DNA from: DATLGB01 sp963726825
GTDB lineage: Bacteria > Actinomycetota > Thermoleophilia > Solirubrobacterales > Solirubrobacteraceae
Length of the DNA stretch: 64,000 nt
Assembly (NCBI GenBank): GCA_963726825.1
Contig: CAVSDT010000002.1
Coordinates: 930,001 to 994,000 of the forward strand
Direction: 5' to 3'
The notes under the pieces are model-generated. The model made no database searches and was not told where the DNA came from. It worked only from the letters and a program-made list of their open reading frames with translations. Position numbers and translations under genes: made by a program. Below are positions 50,060-57,809 of this stretch, piece by piece (position 1 is the first letter of the stretch; each line of letters opens with the position of its first letter).

Positions 50060-51310
50060 ATGTCGCACCCGACGAAGTCTCCGCCGCCGGGGCCGAGCGA
50101 CCCGGGCTTCTGGTACAGCCCGCTGCGGGGACCGTGGCTGACGTCGATCCTCGGCAGCCTGCTCCTGATCGGGCTGCTGCTCGTGGCCGGGACCGGCTTC
50201 CTCTCACACCTCGCGTACGCGCCGGATCTCGTAGGCAATGCGATCGTGCCGCGCAGCGGACGCTGGGACTGGCTGTTCGTCGACTGGCCGACCGGGTGGC
50301 CCTGGCTGTACGCGGTGACCCAGGGCGTCCACGTGACGGTGGGGTTCATGGTCGTGCCCCTGTTGCTGGCGAAGCTCTGGTCGGTGATCCCGCGGTTGTT
50401 CGAGTGGCCGCCGGTCCGGTCGCCGCTGCACGCGATCGAGCGCGTCTCGCTGCTGCTGCTCGTTGGTGGCGCCGTCTTCCAGTTCGCGACCGGGATCGCC
50501 AACACGCAGCTCTGGTATCCGTTCCACTTCAACTTCGTCGTCGCGCACTACTGGGGCGCGGTGATCTTCTCGGCGGCGGTGGGCGTGCACGTCGCGACGA
50601 AGCTGCCGACGATCCGGCGCGCCTACCGCGAACGCGGGGTCCTGCAGCCGCTGATCGACGATCTCGAGCGCGACGGCGCCGGGATGGAGCCGTACGAGCC
50701 GGGCGGGCTCGTCACGCCGGACCCGGAACGCCCGACGCTGTCGCGCCGCGGGCTGCTCGGCGTCGTCGGCGCCACCTCGGCGACGCTGCTCGTGACCACC
50801 GGCGGCCAGGCGCTCGGCGGGCCGTTTCGGCGGCTTGCGGTGCTCGCGCCGCGCGGCGGTGACCTCGGGTTCCCGGTCAACAAGACCGCCGCCATCGCGG
50901 GGGTGGACGACGCCATGGCGGGCGTGTCCTGGCGGCTGCGGGTCGACGGTGGCACGCAGGACCTCGAGTTGTCGCGCGCTGAGCTGCTCGCGCTCGAGCC
51001 CACCACGCTGGACCTGCCGATCGCCTGCGTCGAGGGCTGGTCGAGCACCCAGCGCTGGACGGGCGTCCGGCTCGGCACGCTGGCGCGGATGGCCGGCGCC
51101 GACCCTGACGACGTCCTCACCGTCGGCTCGCTGCAGCCGCGTGGTGCGCTCCGCCGCGCCTCGCTGACGCCCGGCCAGGTGCACGCCGACGACATCCTGC
51201 TCGCGTTGCAGGTCAACGGGCGCGACCTGAGCATGGACCACGGCTTCCCGGCCCGCGTCGTCGGGGCGGGCCTGCCGGCGTGCACTGCACGAAGTGGGTC
51301 TCGAACATGA
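50060..51310 (+). CDS. Cytochrome b561-like/molybdopterin-dependent oxidoreductase fusion with terminal frameshift
   Basis: About 416 residues. Residues 1-190 have four or five helices with spaced His (GVHVTVGF, FHFNFVVAHYWGAV, GVHVATKLPTI), a dihaem cytochrome b fold. After SRRGLLGVVGATSAT, a Tat-like helix, comes a sulfite-oxidase-type Mo domain: LDLPIACVEGWSSTQRWTGVRLGTL with the Mo-ligand Cys, and VNGRDLSMDHGFPARVV. Near 51276 one G seems missing; the other frame gives GVHCTKWVSNMTFARA and a TGA at 51325-51327, the normal family end, overlapping the next gene. The fusion could pass electrons between the quinone pool and an extracytoplasmic substrate; related MsrPQ repairs oxidised methionine. 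Confidence 0.8.
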   Translation: MSHPTKSPPPGPSDPGFWYSPLRGPWLTSILGSLLLIGLLLVAGTGFLSHLAYAPDLVGNAIVPRSGRWDWLFVDWPTGWPWLYAVTQGVHVTVGFMVVPLLLAKLWSVIPRLFEWPPVRSPLHAIERVSLLLLVGGAVFQFATGIANTQLWYPFHFNFVVAHYWGAVIFSAAVGVHVATKLPTIRRAYRERGVLQPLIDDLERDGAGMEPYEPGGLVTPDPERPTLSRRGLLGVVGATSATLLVTTGGQALGGPFRRLAVLAPRGGDLGFPVNKTAAIAGVDDAMAGVSWRLRVDGGTQDLELSRAELLALEPTTLDLPIACVEGWSSTQRWTGVRLGTLARMAGADPDDVLTVGSLQPRGALRRASLTPGQVHADDILLALQVNGRDLSMDHGFPARVVGAGLPACTARSGSRT

Positions 51311-51323
51311 CGTTTGCACGCGC

Positions 51324-51786
51324 ATGAGGCGCGCCGCGCTCATCGGGCTGCGGCTGGCGGCCAACGTCGCCCTGGTGGTGCTCGCCGCCTACGCCGTCAG
51401 CCAGGTCGTCCACGTCGCGTCCACCGATGACCTGAACTTCCTGATCTGGCTGCTCGCCGGCGCGATGCTGCACGATGCCGTCCTGCTGCCGGTCTACACG
51501 CTCGTGACGTCGCCGGCCGGTTCGTCCTCGCCGAGAACGGGCTGCGGCGCATCCCGCTCGTCAACCACGTCCGGGTTCCGGTGATCATCGCCGGGGTGCT
51601 GTTCCTCGTCGACGCACCCGGCATCCTCGGCAAGAACACCGGGACGTTCGCCGCACGTCCGGCCGGCAGCTTGCGGTCGACCCGCTGCAGGCGTGGCTGT
51701 GGATCACGGCGGCGCTGTTCGCGCTCTCCAGCATGGTCTATGCGGTCCGCGTCGTGCGACTGCGGCGCGCTGAGCCGCTCGGGTGA
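51324..51786 (+). pseudogene. Small multi-pass membrane protein, two frameshifts
   Basis: ATG 51324 overlaps the restored stop of the molybdenum enzyme. Frame 1 encodes LIGLRLAANVALVVLAAYAV and FLIWLLAGAMLHDAVLLPVY. Near 51510 it shifts to FVLAENGLRRIPLVNHVRVP and VIIAGVLFLVDAPGILGKN, and near 51655 again to LAVDPLQAWLWITAALFALS and YAVRVVRLRRAEPLG with a TGA at 51784-51786. Joined, the three pieces make one plausible four-helix protein of about 153 residues, found next to such oxidoreductases. Either a recent pseudogene or sequencing errors. Confidence 0.65.
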
Positions 51787-52931
51787 TGCAGCGCCTGTTG
51801 CTCGCCGCTGCCGCCATCGTGCTTCTTGGCGGCTGCGGCAGCGCGTCGTCTGCGGCCCCGACCCAGTTGCTGCAGCCCCTGGCGGCCGGCGAGCCGTTGC
51901 GTGATCGGGCGGCCGGTCCGCGCACCGGGCACGTCGCCTGGCGTCGGGAGCTCGAGGGGCCGGTCGTGCCCGGGCCGGTGCAGGGGCCCGACGGCACGGT
52001 CTATGCGGCCAGCAACGCCGGGGTGCTGCACGCAGTCGACCCCGCGACGGGTCGCGACCGATGGCACTTCGACGGCGGCACGAGCTATGGGTCGGACCTC
52101 TCGACGAGTGCGGTCGCTGTCGGTACGACGCGGCTGCTGTGGCCGGGTCCGAGCAACACGCTCTACCTGCTGCGGGCCGACACCGGGATGGTGCTCGACC
52201 GCACGAGGCTTGTCGGGCAGCCGCTCACGCCTGCCGTACGGGGCTCTCACGTCGCCGTGCAGGACTCCTCCGGGACGCTGACCGGGCTCAGGCTCGGGTC
52301 GCGGGACTCGACGCTGCGGCGGGTGTGGCGGCGTCACCTCGGTCCCGGCTCGTACTCGAGCCCGGCGGTCGGTTCCGGTGGCACGGTCTACGCCGCCGCG
52401 GGAGCTGCGCTGTTCGCGATCGAGGACGGCCGCGTGGCATGGACCGTCCGGACCGGCGGGACGATCGAGGTGTCCCCGGCAGTCGCCGCGGACGGCACCG
52501 TCACCGTCGGGTCAAACGACCGCCACCAGTACGGCGTTCGGCCTGACGGCAGGGTCGCGTGGCGCCACGACCTCGGTGACCTCACCTACTCCTCCGCGGC
52601 GACGACGCCGGACGGCCTGATCTACCTCGGGGACCACCGCGGGCTCGTGACCGGCCTCGCCGCCGCGGACGGACGGGTGCGGTTCCGTGTCCTGGGTCAG
52701 GGCCGGACCGCCGTGGAGCACAACGTCGGCGTCTGGACCCGGCCCGTCGTCGACGCTGACCACGCCGTCTACTTCGGTACCCACCCGGGGCACGTGTTCG
52801 GGTTCGCCGCCGACGGTCGCCAACTGCTCGACGCAGACCTCGGCGGCGTCGTCGATGCCTATCCGCTGCTCACGACCGACGGGCTGCTCATCGCAGGATC
52901 CGAGAGCGGTGCGCTCGTCGCGTTCGGGTGA
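51786..52931 (+). CDS. PQQ-like beta-propeller lipoprotein
   Basis: 381 residues. Lipoprotein signal MQRLLLAAAAIVLLGGC; then at least six blade repeats with the A-x-D-x-x-x-G-x-x-x-W-like pattern (GVLHAVDPATGRDRWHFDGG, FAIEDGRVAWTVRTGG, GVRPDGRVAWRHDLGD). The fold is like BamB or PQQ dehydrogenase propellers, but no enzyme motif is obvious, so scaffold or ligand-binding is more likely. The TGATG overlap with the preceding membrane protein gene argues for one transcription unit with the oxidoreductase. The ATG at 51786 is preferred to the GTG one codon before. Confidence 0.85.
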   Translation: MQRLLLAAAAIVLLGGCGSASSAAPTQLLQPLAAGEPLRDRAAGPRTGHVAWRRELEGPVVPGPVQGPDGTVYAASNAGVLHAVDPATGRDRWHFDGGTSYGSDLSTSAVAVGTTRLLWPGPSNTLYLLRADTGMVLDRTRLVGQPLTPAVRGSHVAVQDSSGTLTGLRLGSRDSTLRRVWRRHLGPGSYSSPAVGSGGTVYAAAGAALFAIEDGRVAWTVRTGGTIEVSPAVAADGTVTVGSNDRHQYGVRPDGRVAWRHDLGDLTYSSAATTPDGLIYLGDHRGLVTGLAAADGRVRFRVLGQGRTAVEHNVGVWTRPVVDADHAVYFGTHPGHVFGFAADGRQLLDADLGGVVDAYPLLTTDGLLIAGSESGALVAFG

Positions 52932-52937
52932 GGCGGG

Positions 52938-53192
52938 TCAGGACCGGCGGCGCCGGAAGGCCGCCATCAGCTCGTCGCGGGCATGGGAGGCCGGGGCGTC
53001 GGCCTCGCGCAGCCGGCCGGTCAGCGCGAGCGTGGTCCGCATCTGCTCGAGGTACTCCACGCACGGCGGGCAGTAGTCGAGGTGTGCCTGCAGCCGGGCG
53101 ACGTCCGGCGCCGACAGGGCGCCTTCGAGGTACTCGGTGACGCGCTCGACGAACTCGCGACAGGTCATCGCGGGGTGGTCGGTCAGGGACAC
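52938..53192 (-). CDS. Anti-sigma factor with zinc-finger (zf-HC2) domain
   Basis: 84 residues. The HC2 motif is complete: MTCREFVERVTEYLEG then LQAHLDYCPPCVEYLEQ (H-x3-C-x2-C). There is no membrane helix, so this is a soluble anti-sigma factor of the RsrA/ChrR type that may release its sigma factor upon thiol oxidation or metal loss. It overlaps the sigma gene by 10 nt, as in co-translated sigma/anti-sigma pairs. Given the redox genes around it, redox sensing is plausible. Confidence 0.9.
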   Translation of the reverse strand: MSLTDHPAMTCREFVERVTEYLEGALSAPDVARLQAHLDYCPPCVEYLEQMRTTLALTGRLREADAPASHARDELMAAFRRRRS

Positions 53193-53842
53193 AGATAGGC
53201 CTCCAATGCCCCACGCACCTTAGAACGGGCCCGATGCAGGAGGACTCGCTGGTTGACCTGGCTGAGCTCCAGCAGCGTGCACACCTCGTCGGCGGGGAAG
53301 CCCTCGAGGTCGCGCATCGTGATCGTCAGCCGCTGCATCGCCGGCAGCCGATCGATCGCCGCCCGCACGACCACGAGCACCTCCGCATCTTCAAGCGCGT
53401 GGACCGGCGACTCCGACCAGCGGCGCGGCGGCGTCGCCCAATGATGTGGCCACAGGTCCGCATCGGCCGGCAGGAACCGGTCCGGGTCGACCGCGGTGAA
53501 TCCCTCCTCGAGCTCCCGTGCGGCGAGCGCCGCGAAGGGCACCGTGCGGGCCTCGCGCTGCCCGCGCGTCCGGGCCCGGTTGAGCAGGATGTGGAACACC
53601 CACGTGCGGAAGGCCGACCGCTGCTCGAACCTGTCAAGGCCATTGAGCACCCCCAGCCACGTCTCCTGCACGACCTCCTCGGCAACGGCGTGCGTCGACA
53701 CGTAGCCGCGCGCCACACGCAGCAGCGACGGCGTGAGGCTCGTGACCAGAAGGTCGAAGGCCCGCTCGTCGCCGTCGCGGAGGCGCTCGACCAACCGGCG
53801 GTCCTCGGCGTCGGCCTCCGCCTTCAGCTCAGCCGACGCCAT
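53183..53842 (-). CDS. ECF RNA polymerase sigma factor
   Basis: 219 residues. Region 2: LLVTSLTPSLLRVARGYVST, AEEVVQETWLGVLNGLDRF and FRTWVFHILLNRARTR, with the conserved -10-melting/binding residues. A 45-residue linker precedes region 4: AIDRLPAMQRLTITMRDLEG and CTLLELSQVNQRVLLHRARS. It should direct RNA polymerase to the island's stress promoters. Overlaps its anti-sigma gene. A second zf-HC2 gene starts divergently 24 bp away. Confidence 0.93.
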   Translation of the reverse strand: MASAELKAEADAEDRRLVERLRDGDERAFDLLVTSLTPSLLRVARGYVSTHAVAEEVVQETWLGVLNGLDRFEQRSAFRTWVFHILLNRARTRGQREARTVPFAALAARELEEGFTAVDPDRFLPADADLWPHHWATPPRRWSESPVHALEDAEVLVVVRAAIDRLPAMQRLTITMRDLEGFPADEVCTLLELSQVNQRVLLHRARSKVRGALEAYLCP

Positions 53843-53866
53843 CGCGGCATCCTACGTGCGGTCGAG

Positions 53867-54154
53867 GTGAAACGCCCACGCAAGCCGCGAGACTGCACCC
53901 AGGTGCCCACCGGTCGCACCGTCCGCCTCTCGCCCGACGATCTGTCGGCGTTCGTCGACGGCGACCTCGGCTGGTGGCGGCGTCGACGAATCCGGCGCCA
54001 CCTCCAGGCGTGCGAGCCGTGCCACCGCTACGTCGAGCAGCTCGCCGCGATGACGACGGCGCTTCGCGGCAGTCCCGCCCCGGAGCTGACCCAGCACCTG
54101 CGGGTCGACCTCCAGGATGCATACGCCGGCTGGCAGCGAACGCAGGCCCCCTGA
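53867..54154 (+). CDS. Second zf-HC2 anti-sigma-like protein, divergent from sigma gene
   Basis: 95 residues from a GTG at 53867. LSAFVDGDLGWWRRRRIRRH followed by LQACEPCHRYVEQLAAM contains H-x3-C-x2-C, as in zf-HC2 anti-sigma factors; no helix long enough to span the membrane. No sigma gene directly accompanies it except the divergent one, so it might provide a second input to the same sigma factor. The frame remains open upstream through the sigma gene, but only the part after 53867 looks like this family. Confidence 0.7.
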   Translation: MKRPRKPRDCTQVPTGRTVRLSPDDLSAFVDGDLGWWRRRRIRRHLQACEPCHRYVEQLAAMTTALRGSPAPELTQHLRVDLQDAYAGWQRTQAP

Positions 54155-54994
54155 GCCGGCAGCTTGTCGCAGGACCGTGTCTCACAGCCGTGGGCATCGC
54201 GTCTGTCGTCTCGCTGTACCGCGGTTCCGTTACGAACCGCGGGATGGGGCAGACGCCTTCGAACCACCTCGTGGATAGCACCGGCCTCTGGCTGCCACCA
54301 TGAATCGGCGCGGGCGACAAGGGCGCCACGACGACCGTCAATATGCCCCGGCTGCCGGGATCCGCCGGTGGTGGCGCGAGGGCCACCTGCTGCTCGTACG
54401 CACCGGCGTCGGTCAGCGTGTGCCTCGCCTAGGGCGAGGCGCCCCTGCTCGGCATCTCACGCCAGGGCATCTCGCGGCCGTCGGTGTTTCGTCGCGGCTA
54501 TGCGCGCCACGACGAGCGCTTACAGACTGTGGCCGCCGACGCTACGCCCACCAGACTCACCAGCCTTACCAGTCGGGAACGCGGCTCCGTCACGCGTTCG
54601 TCGAAGTGGTGTGGAAAGGCCTCAGCGGCCCACGCAGGTCGCTATTCCGGTGACGATCCCGATGCTCCGCCGAGGCCTGTACGACGGAGTGTCCGGTTTG
54701 GACGATCCCAATCAAGACGGAAGCTCCGTGGTCAGGTGCCTAGGCCAGGCGACCATTCGAGCATCGCTGTACAGCAATCAGGGCTTGTCACGCCCTTACC
54801 TCGCTGGCCCGCAGACGGAGCAGTCGCTCTGGTCCCGCGATGTGGGGGACGAGATCCTGCCGCTGCTGCGCGAGCTCGGGGCGGGTCTCATGCCCTGCTC
54901 ACCGCTCGGACACGGCCTCCTGACGGGACGGCGTCCGGCTTTCGGGCCCTGCGAGATCGGTCTGAGGCGTCGGATTGCCGCGGCTTTCCCTACA
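54155..54994. other. Degenerate 840-bp stretch, no intact gene
   Basis: No full-length gene. It contains short unlinked protein-like pieces in different frames: an aldo/keto reductase piece at 54812-54930 and, more weakly, a LuxR-helix-like LTSLTSRERGSV at about 54555-54590. Codon-position GC bias is visibly weaker than elsewhere. This looks like decayed island sequence next to the tRNA. Confidence 0.55.
54812..54930 (+). pseudogene. Aldo/keto reductase fragment
   Basis: QTEQSLWSRDVGDEILPLLR and ELGAGLMPCSPLGHGLLTG match the central barrel segment of AKR enzymes (family pattern QxEYSLW.RD.E.EILP..RELGIGxVPYSPLGxGxLTG). Sequence before and after does not continue the family in any frame, so only about 40 codons survive. 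Confidence 0.6.
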
Positions 54995-55067
54995 TGGGCC
55001 GGGCGGGGATCGAACCCGCGCGCGATGGATTATGAGTCCACTGCTCTGACCACTGAGCTACCGGCCC
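54995..55067 (-). tRNA. tRNA with anticodon CAT (Met elongator or Ile2)
   Basis: Acceptor GGGCCGG/CCGGCCC pairs over 7 bp; D arm GCTC...GAGC; anticodon stem GTGGA/TCCAT with loop CTCATAA (anticodon CAT); T arm GCGGG-TTCGATC-CCCGC; discriminator A. CCA is not encoded. Anticodon CAT could mean elongator Met or, if C34 is modified to lysidine, Ile for AUA; an A73 discriminator occurs in both. It is not an initiator, since the acceptor has a paired first base. Its 3' half is the island target. Confidence 0.9.
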
Positions 55068-55093
55068 GTCGCGCGCAGAGCCTACGGACGCGG

Positions 55094-55946
55094 TCAGGCG
55101 GCAAGGGTCCAGAGGCCGTCCTGGCCGAGCGGGCGCTCGGTGGCCACGCGGCTGAGCTGCTGGCGGGTCTCGTCGCGGTCCAGGCCGCAGACGGCGGCGA
55201 CCTCGGCGGTCGCGAGGGGCTCTCCGGCCCAGCGCAGGACCTCCTCGACGTCGGTGGCGCTCTCGCGGCGGTCGAGCTCGGGGGCGAGGTTGGCGACGGC
55301 GATCTCGCTGGAGGAGGTGGGTTGGAAGTCCAGGAACGGCGATCGAGCGCTCCGGATCGTCGACGCGGGAGATCTCGTAGGAGGGGCAGGTGTAGCGCAG
55401 CCCGCCGGGCCAGGAGGCGAGCTTGTGGGCGAGTGCCGCGGCCGCGTGGCTGGGAGCTCGGGCAGCGTCCAGGTCGGCGCGCAGGGCGGCCTCGACGGCG
55501 TCGTCGTGCAGCCAGCGCTCGAACTCGTCGCCGTCGAGGCCGGCATCCTCGGCGGCGCCGCGGATGGTGCGCGGGTCGTCGAGCAGCTGGCCGCCGAAGC
55601 CGCGGACGCGCAGCGCGCGCAGGACGGCCCGCTCGGCGTCGGGAGCGTGCACGCGGGTGGCGACGATGGCGCGGCAGGCGGGGAGGGAGGCGGCGATGGC
55701 GGGAAGCTCGGCCGTGTCCATCGGCATCCCGTGGGACCCGGCGAGCGACGCCCACCCGGCGGCGAGCGCGGCGGGCGTCAGGCCCTTGGCCTCGTGCTCC
55801 TGCCGGGTCTCGGACAACCCGACGACCGTGATCGACCACGCGAGCTCGTCCCCGTAGCGCCAGCGCAGCTCGCGACGAACGGGCTCGGCGCTCCACGCGT
55901 ACGGACAGGAGGGGTCGGTGAACTCGGTGAAGAGGAGGACGGCCAT
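55094..55946 (-). pseudogene. DsbA/FrnE-type thioredoxin-fold protein, one-base frameshift
   Basis: ATG 55946 begins VLLFTEFTDPSCPYAWSAEP, a FrnE/DsbA-like start with a single Cys (SCPYA in place of CxxC). The long helical insert ends with RYTCPSYEISRVDDPERSIAVPG. At about 55338 an extra C shifts the frame; skipping it gives PGFQPTSSSEIAVANLAPEL and, further on, WAGEPLATAEVAAVCGLDRD, ending at 55094, a natural 283-residue protein. It lies just 3' of the tRNA on the chromosome side. It shares a 20-bp divergent promoter gap with the hexosaminidase-like gene. Sequencing error or pseudogene. Confidence 0.75.
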
Positions 55947-55954
55947 GGTGCTGT

Positions 55955-55960
55955 CAGACT
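55955..55960 (+). promoter_or_regulatory. Candidate -10 variant (CAGACT) for GH3 gene
   Basis: CAGACT ends 6 nt before the GTG at 55967. The same hexamer occurs 7 nt before the GntR gene GTG at 63858. Confidence 0.35.
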
Positions 55961-55966
55961 CCCCGC

Positions 55967-57160
55967 GTGGGCCTGGGACCGAACCGCCGCGGGGCGATCC
56001 GGCGCCGCCGCGTGCTCGTCGCCCTCGCCGCGTGCGCGGCGCTCGCGGCGGGGGTCGTCAGCGGGGCGGGCCTCCTGAACGACGACGCGTCGTCCGGGCA
56101 GCCGCCCGCGACGACCGCCCGGCCAGGCGCCGCCGGCGGCGCCGAACGCCCCGCGGGTCCCGGTCCTGCGTCGCCCAGCGCCGCGACACGCCGCCGCGTC
56201 GCCCGGCTGCCCCTGGACGAGCTCGCGGGCCGCGCCGTGGTGCTGCGCTTCGCCGGCCCGGTCGTTCCCCCGTACGTGCGCGAGGCGCTGCGGGAGGGGC
56301 GCGCGGCCGGCGCGATCCTCTTCGCCGACAACGCCACGTCGCCCGCCGTGACGCGGCGGATCGCCCGCACGCTGCGGCGCGCCGGGGGCACGGGCACGAT
56401 CGTCTGCCTCGACCAGGAGGGCGGCGCGGTGCGCGTCCTGCCGTGGGCCGCGCCCGAGCCGGGGCAGCGGGCGGTCACGACGCCGGCGGCGGCACGCCGG
56501 GTCGCCCGCGAGGCCGGTCGCGACCTGCGGGCCAACGGCATCACGGTCACGCTGGCGCCCGTGGCCGACGTCGGCCGGCCCGGCAGCGCCCTCGAGGCGC
56601 GCACCTACGCCGGCGGCGCCGCGGCCACCGCACGGCTGATCGCCGCCTCGGTGCGGGGCTACCGCGGGACGGGCGTCGCGCCCACCGTCAAGCACTTCCC
56701 GGGCCTCGGCGCCGCCGGGGCCAACACCGACGACCACGCCGTCGACATCGGCCTGTCCGCGCGCGCGCTCGGGGCCGGGGACCTGCCGCCGTTCCAGGCC
56801 GCGATCGCCGCCGGCGTCCCGGCCGTCATGCTCTCCCACGCGCGCTACCCGGCGCTGGATCCGGACCACATCGCGTCCCAGTCGCGGCCGATCGTCACCG
56901 GCCTGCTCAAGCGCCGGCTGGGCTTCACCGGCGTGGCGATGACCGATTCGCTCGAGGCCAGGGCGGTCGACAGCGCAGCCGACCCGGGCGCTGCGGCGGT
57001 GCGCTCCGTCCAGGCGGGCATCGACCTCGTGCTGACCACGGGCCGGGGGTCCTTCGGCCGCTCGGCGGCCGCCCTGGAGGCCGCTGCGCGGCGCTCGGCC
57101 GGGTTCCGGGCGCGGCTGCGGGACGCGGTGAGCCGCGTGGAGACCCTGCGGGCCCGCTGA
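55967..57160 (+). CDS. Glycoside hydrolase family 3, beta-N-acetylhexosaminidase-like, membrane-anchored
   Basis: 397 residues. An N-terminal helix (about 15-33) acts as signal or anchor, then a Pro/Ala-rich linker (35-75). The GH3 TIM barrel shows VCLDQEGGAVRVL, VAPTVKHFPGLGAAGANTDDH (the KHFPG-(L/H)G...TDSH catalytic loop of NagZ type enzymes, with His and Asp present) and FTGVAMTDSLEARAV with the catalytic nucleophile Asp. It probably trims N-acetylglucosamine from muropeptides or exported glycans. The GTG at 55967 is set by CAGACT 6 nt upstream. Confidence 0.9.
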   Translation: MGLGPNRRGAIRRRRVLVALAACAALAAGVVSGAGLLNDDASSGQPPATTARPGAAGGAERPAGPGPASPSAATRRRVARLPLDELAGRAVVLRFAGPVVPPYVREALREGRAAGAILFADNATSPAVTRRIARTLRRAGGTGTIVCLDQEGGAVRVLPWAAPEPGQRAVTTPAAARRVAREAGRDLRANGITVTLAPVADVGRPGSALEARTYAGGAAATARLIAASVRGYRGTGVAPTVKHFPGLGAAGANTDDHAVDIGLSARALGAGDLPPFQAAIAAGVPAVMLSHARYPALDPDHIASQSRPIVTGLLKRRLGFTGVAMTDSLEARAVDSAADPGAAAVRSVQAGIDLVLTTGRGSFGRSAAALEAAARRSAGFRARLRDAVSRVETLRAR

Positions 57161-57184
57161 TCGCGTGTCCCGGCCCGGTCTGGG

Positions 57185-57190
57185 TAGCCT
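57185..57190 (+). promoter_or_regulatory. Candidate -10 (TAGCCT), leaderless start of two-gene unit
   Basis: TAGCCT ends exactly 7 nt before the ATG at 57198, in the short gap after the GH3 gene. Confidence 0.5.
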
Positions 57191-57197
57191 CGCCACC

Positions 57198-57809
57198 ATG
57201 CCTGCCCGACGCTTCGAGATCGGTCCACTGCTCGCCCTGCTGGGTGCGCTGCTGCTCCTCATCGCCCTGCTGCTGGATTGGTACGCGCCCGGCCTGACGG
57301 CCTGGGACGTGTTCGAGCTGCTCGATCTGGTGCTCGCCGCGCTGGCGGTCGGCACCGGTCTGGCAGCGGTGAGCGCGCTCGGCGCCTTCGCCGCCGGGCC
57401 GGACACGCGCACGCTGCCGTGGCTGACCGGGGCGGCGCTCGTGCTGGTGCTGGCCACCGTGATCGACGCCCCGCCCGCCGTCGGCCAGGCCGACGCGGAC
57501 AGCGGCTTGTGGCTCGCGCTCGTCGGCGCGGTGGTGATGGCGCTCGGCGGGCTGCTCGTGGCCGCGCGGGTGCGGATCTCCTTCGACGTCGAGGCGCGCC
57601 GGCGCCGCGTGAGCGCCGTGGACTCCCGCAGCCCGCGCCGGGACCGCGCAGCCGAGCCGGGGGACGAGGCCCAGGCGGCGACGCGGCGGCCGTGGGACGA
57701 GCCCGCCGGCGAGCAGGAGACCGGTCGCGGGCACGACGACGACCTCCACGACGGGCCCACCCGTCACGACGACGAGCCCACGCGCCGCGACGAGCCCGCA
57801 GGCCCATGA
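57198..57809 (+). CDS. Four-helix membrane protein with charged cytoplasmic tail, unknown
   Basis: 203 residues: four helices in residues 8-130 (PLLALLGALLLLIALLLDWY, LDLVLAALAVGTGLAAVS, WLTGAALVLVLATVI, LWLALVGAVVMALGGLLVAA), then about 70 residues rich in Arg, Asp, His and Glu. No family recognised. The TGA overlaps the next start (ATGA), so it is translated together with the long coiled-coil protein, and the two may interact through its charged tail. Confidence 0.8.
   Translation: MPARRFEIGPLLALLGALLLLIALLLDWYAPGLTAWDVFELLDLVLAALAVGTGLAAVSALGAFAAGPDTRTLPWLTGAALVLVLATVIDAPPAVGQADADSGLWLALVGAVVMALGGLLVAARVRISFDVEARRRRVSAVDSRSPRRDRAAEPGDEAQAATRRPWDEPAGEQETGRGHDDDLHDGPTRHDDEPTRRDEPAGP

Larger units (their letters stand above)
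47164..55036. mobile_element. Genomic island integrated at a CAT-anticodon tRNA gene
   Basis: A 42-nt segment (47164-47205) repeats the 3' half of the tRNA at 54995-55067, from anticodon loop to discriminator base, in the same orientation. The island lies on the 3' side of the tRNA, the normal geometry of tRNA-targeted integration. Including one adjacent base, 39 of 43 positions match, and the four differences sit in the variable region and T stem as expected if the element carried its own attP sequence. Contents: redox enzymes, an ECF sigma system and decayed genes. No integrase, excisionase or transfer gene is recognisable, so it is probably no longer autonomous. Confidence 0.7.

Noticed and set aside
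54164..55831. A long plus-strand frame running through the tRNA
   Set aside because: It crosses a tRNA gene and reads antisense across the DsbA gene; only the AKR-like piece is credible.
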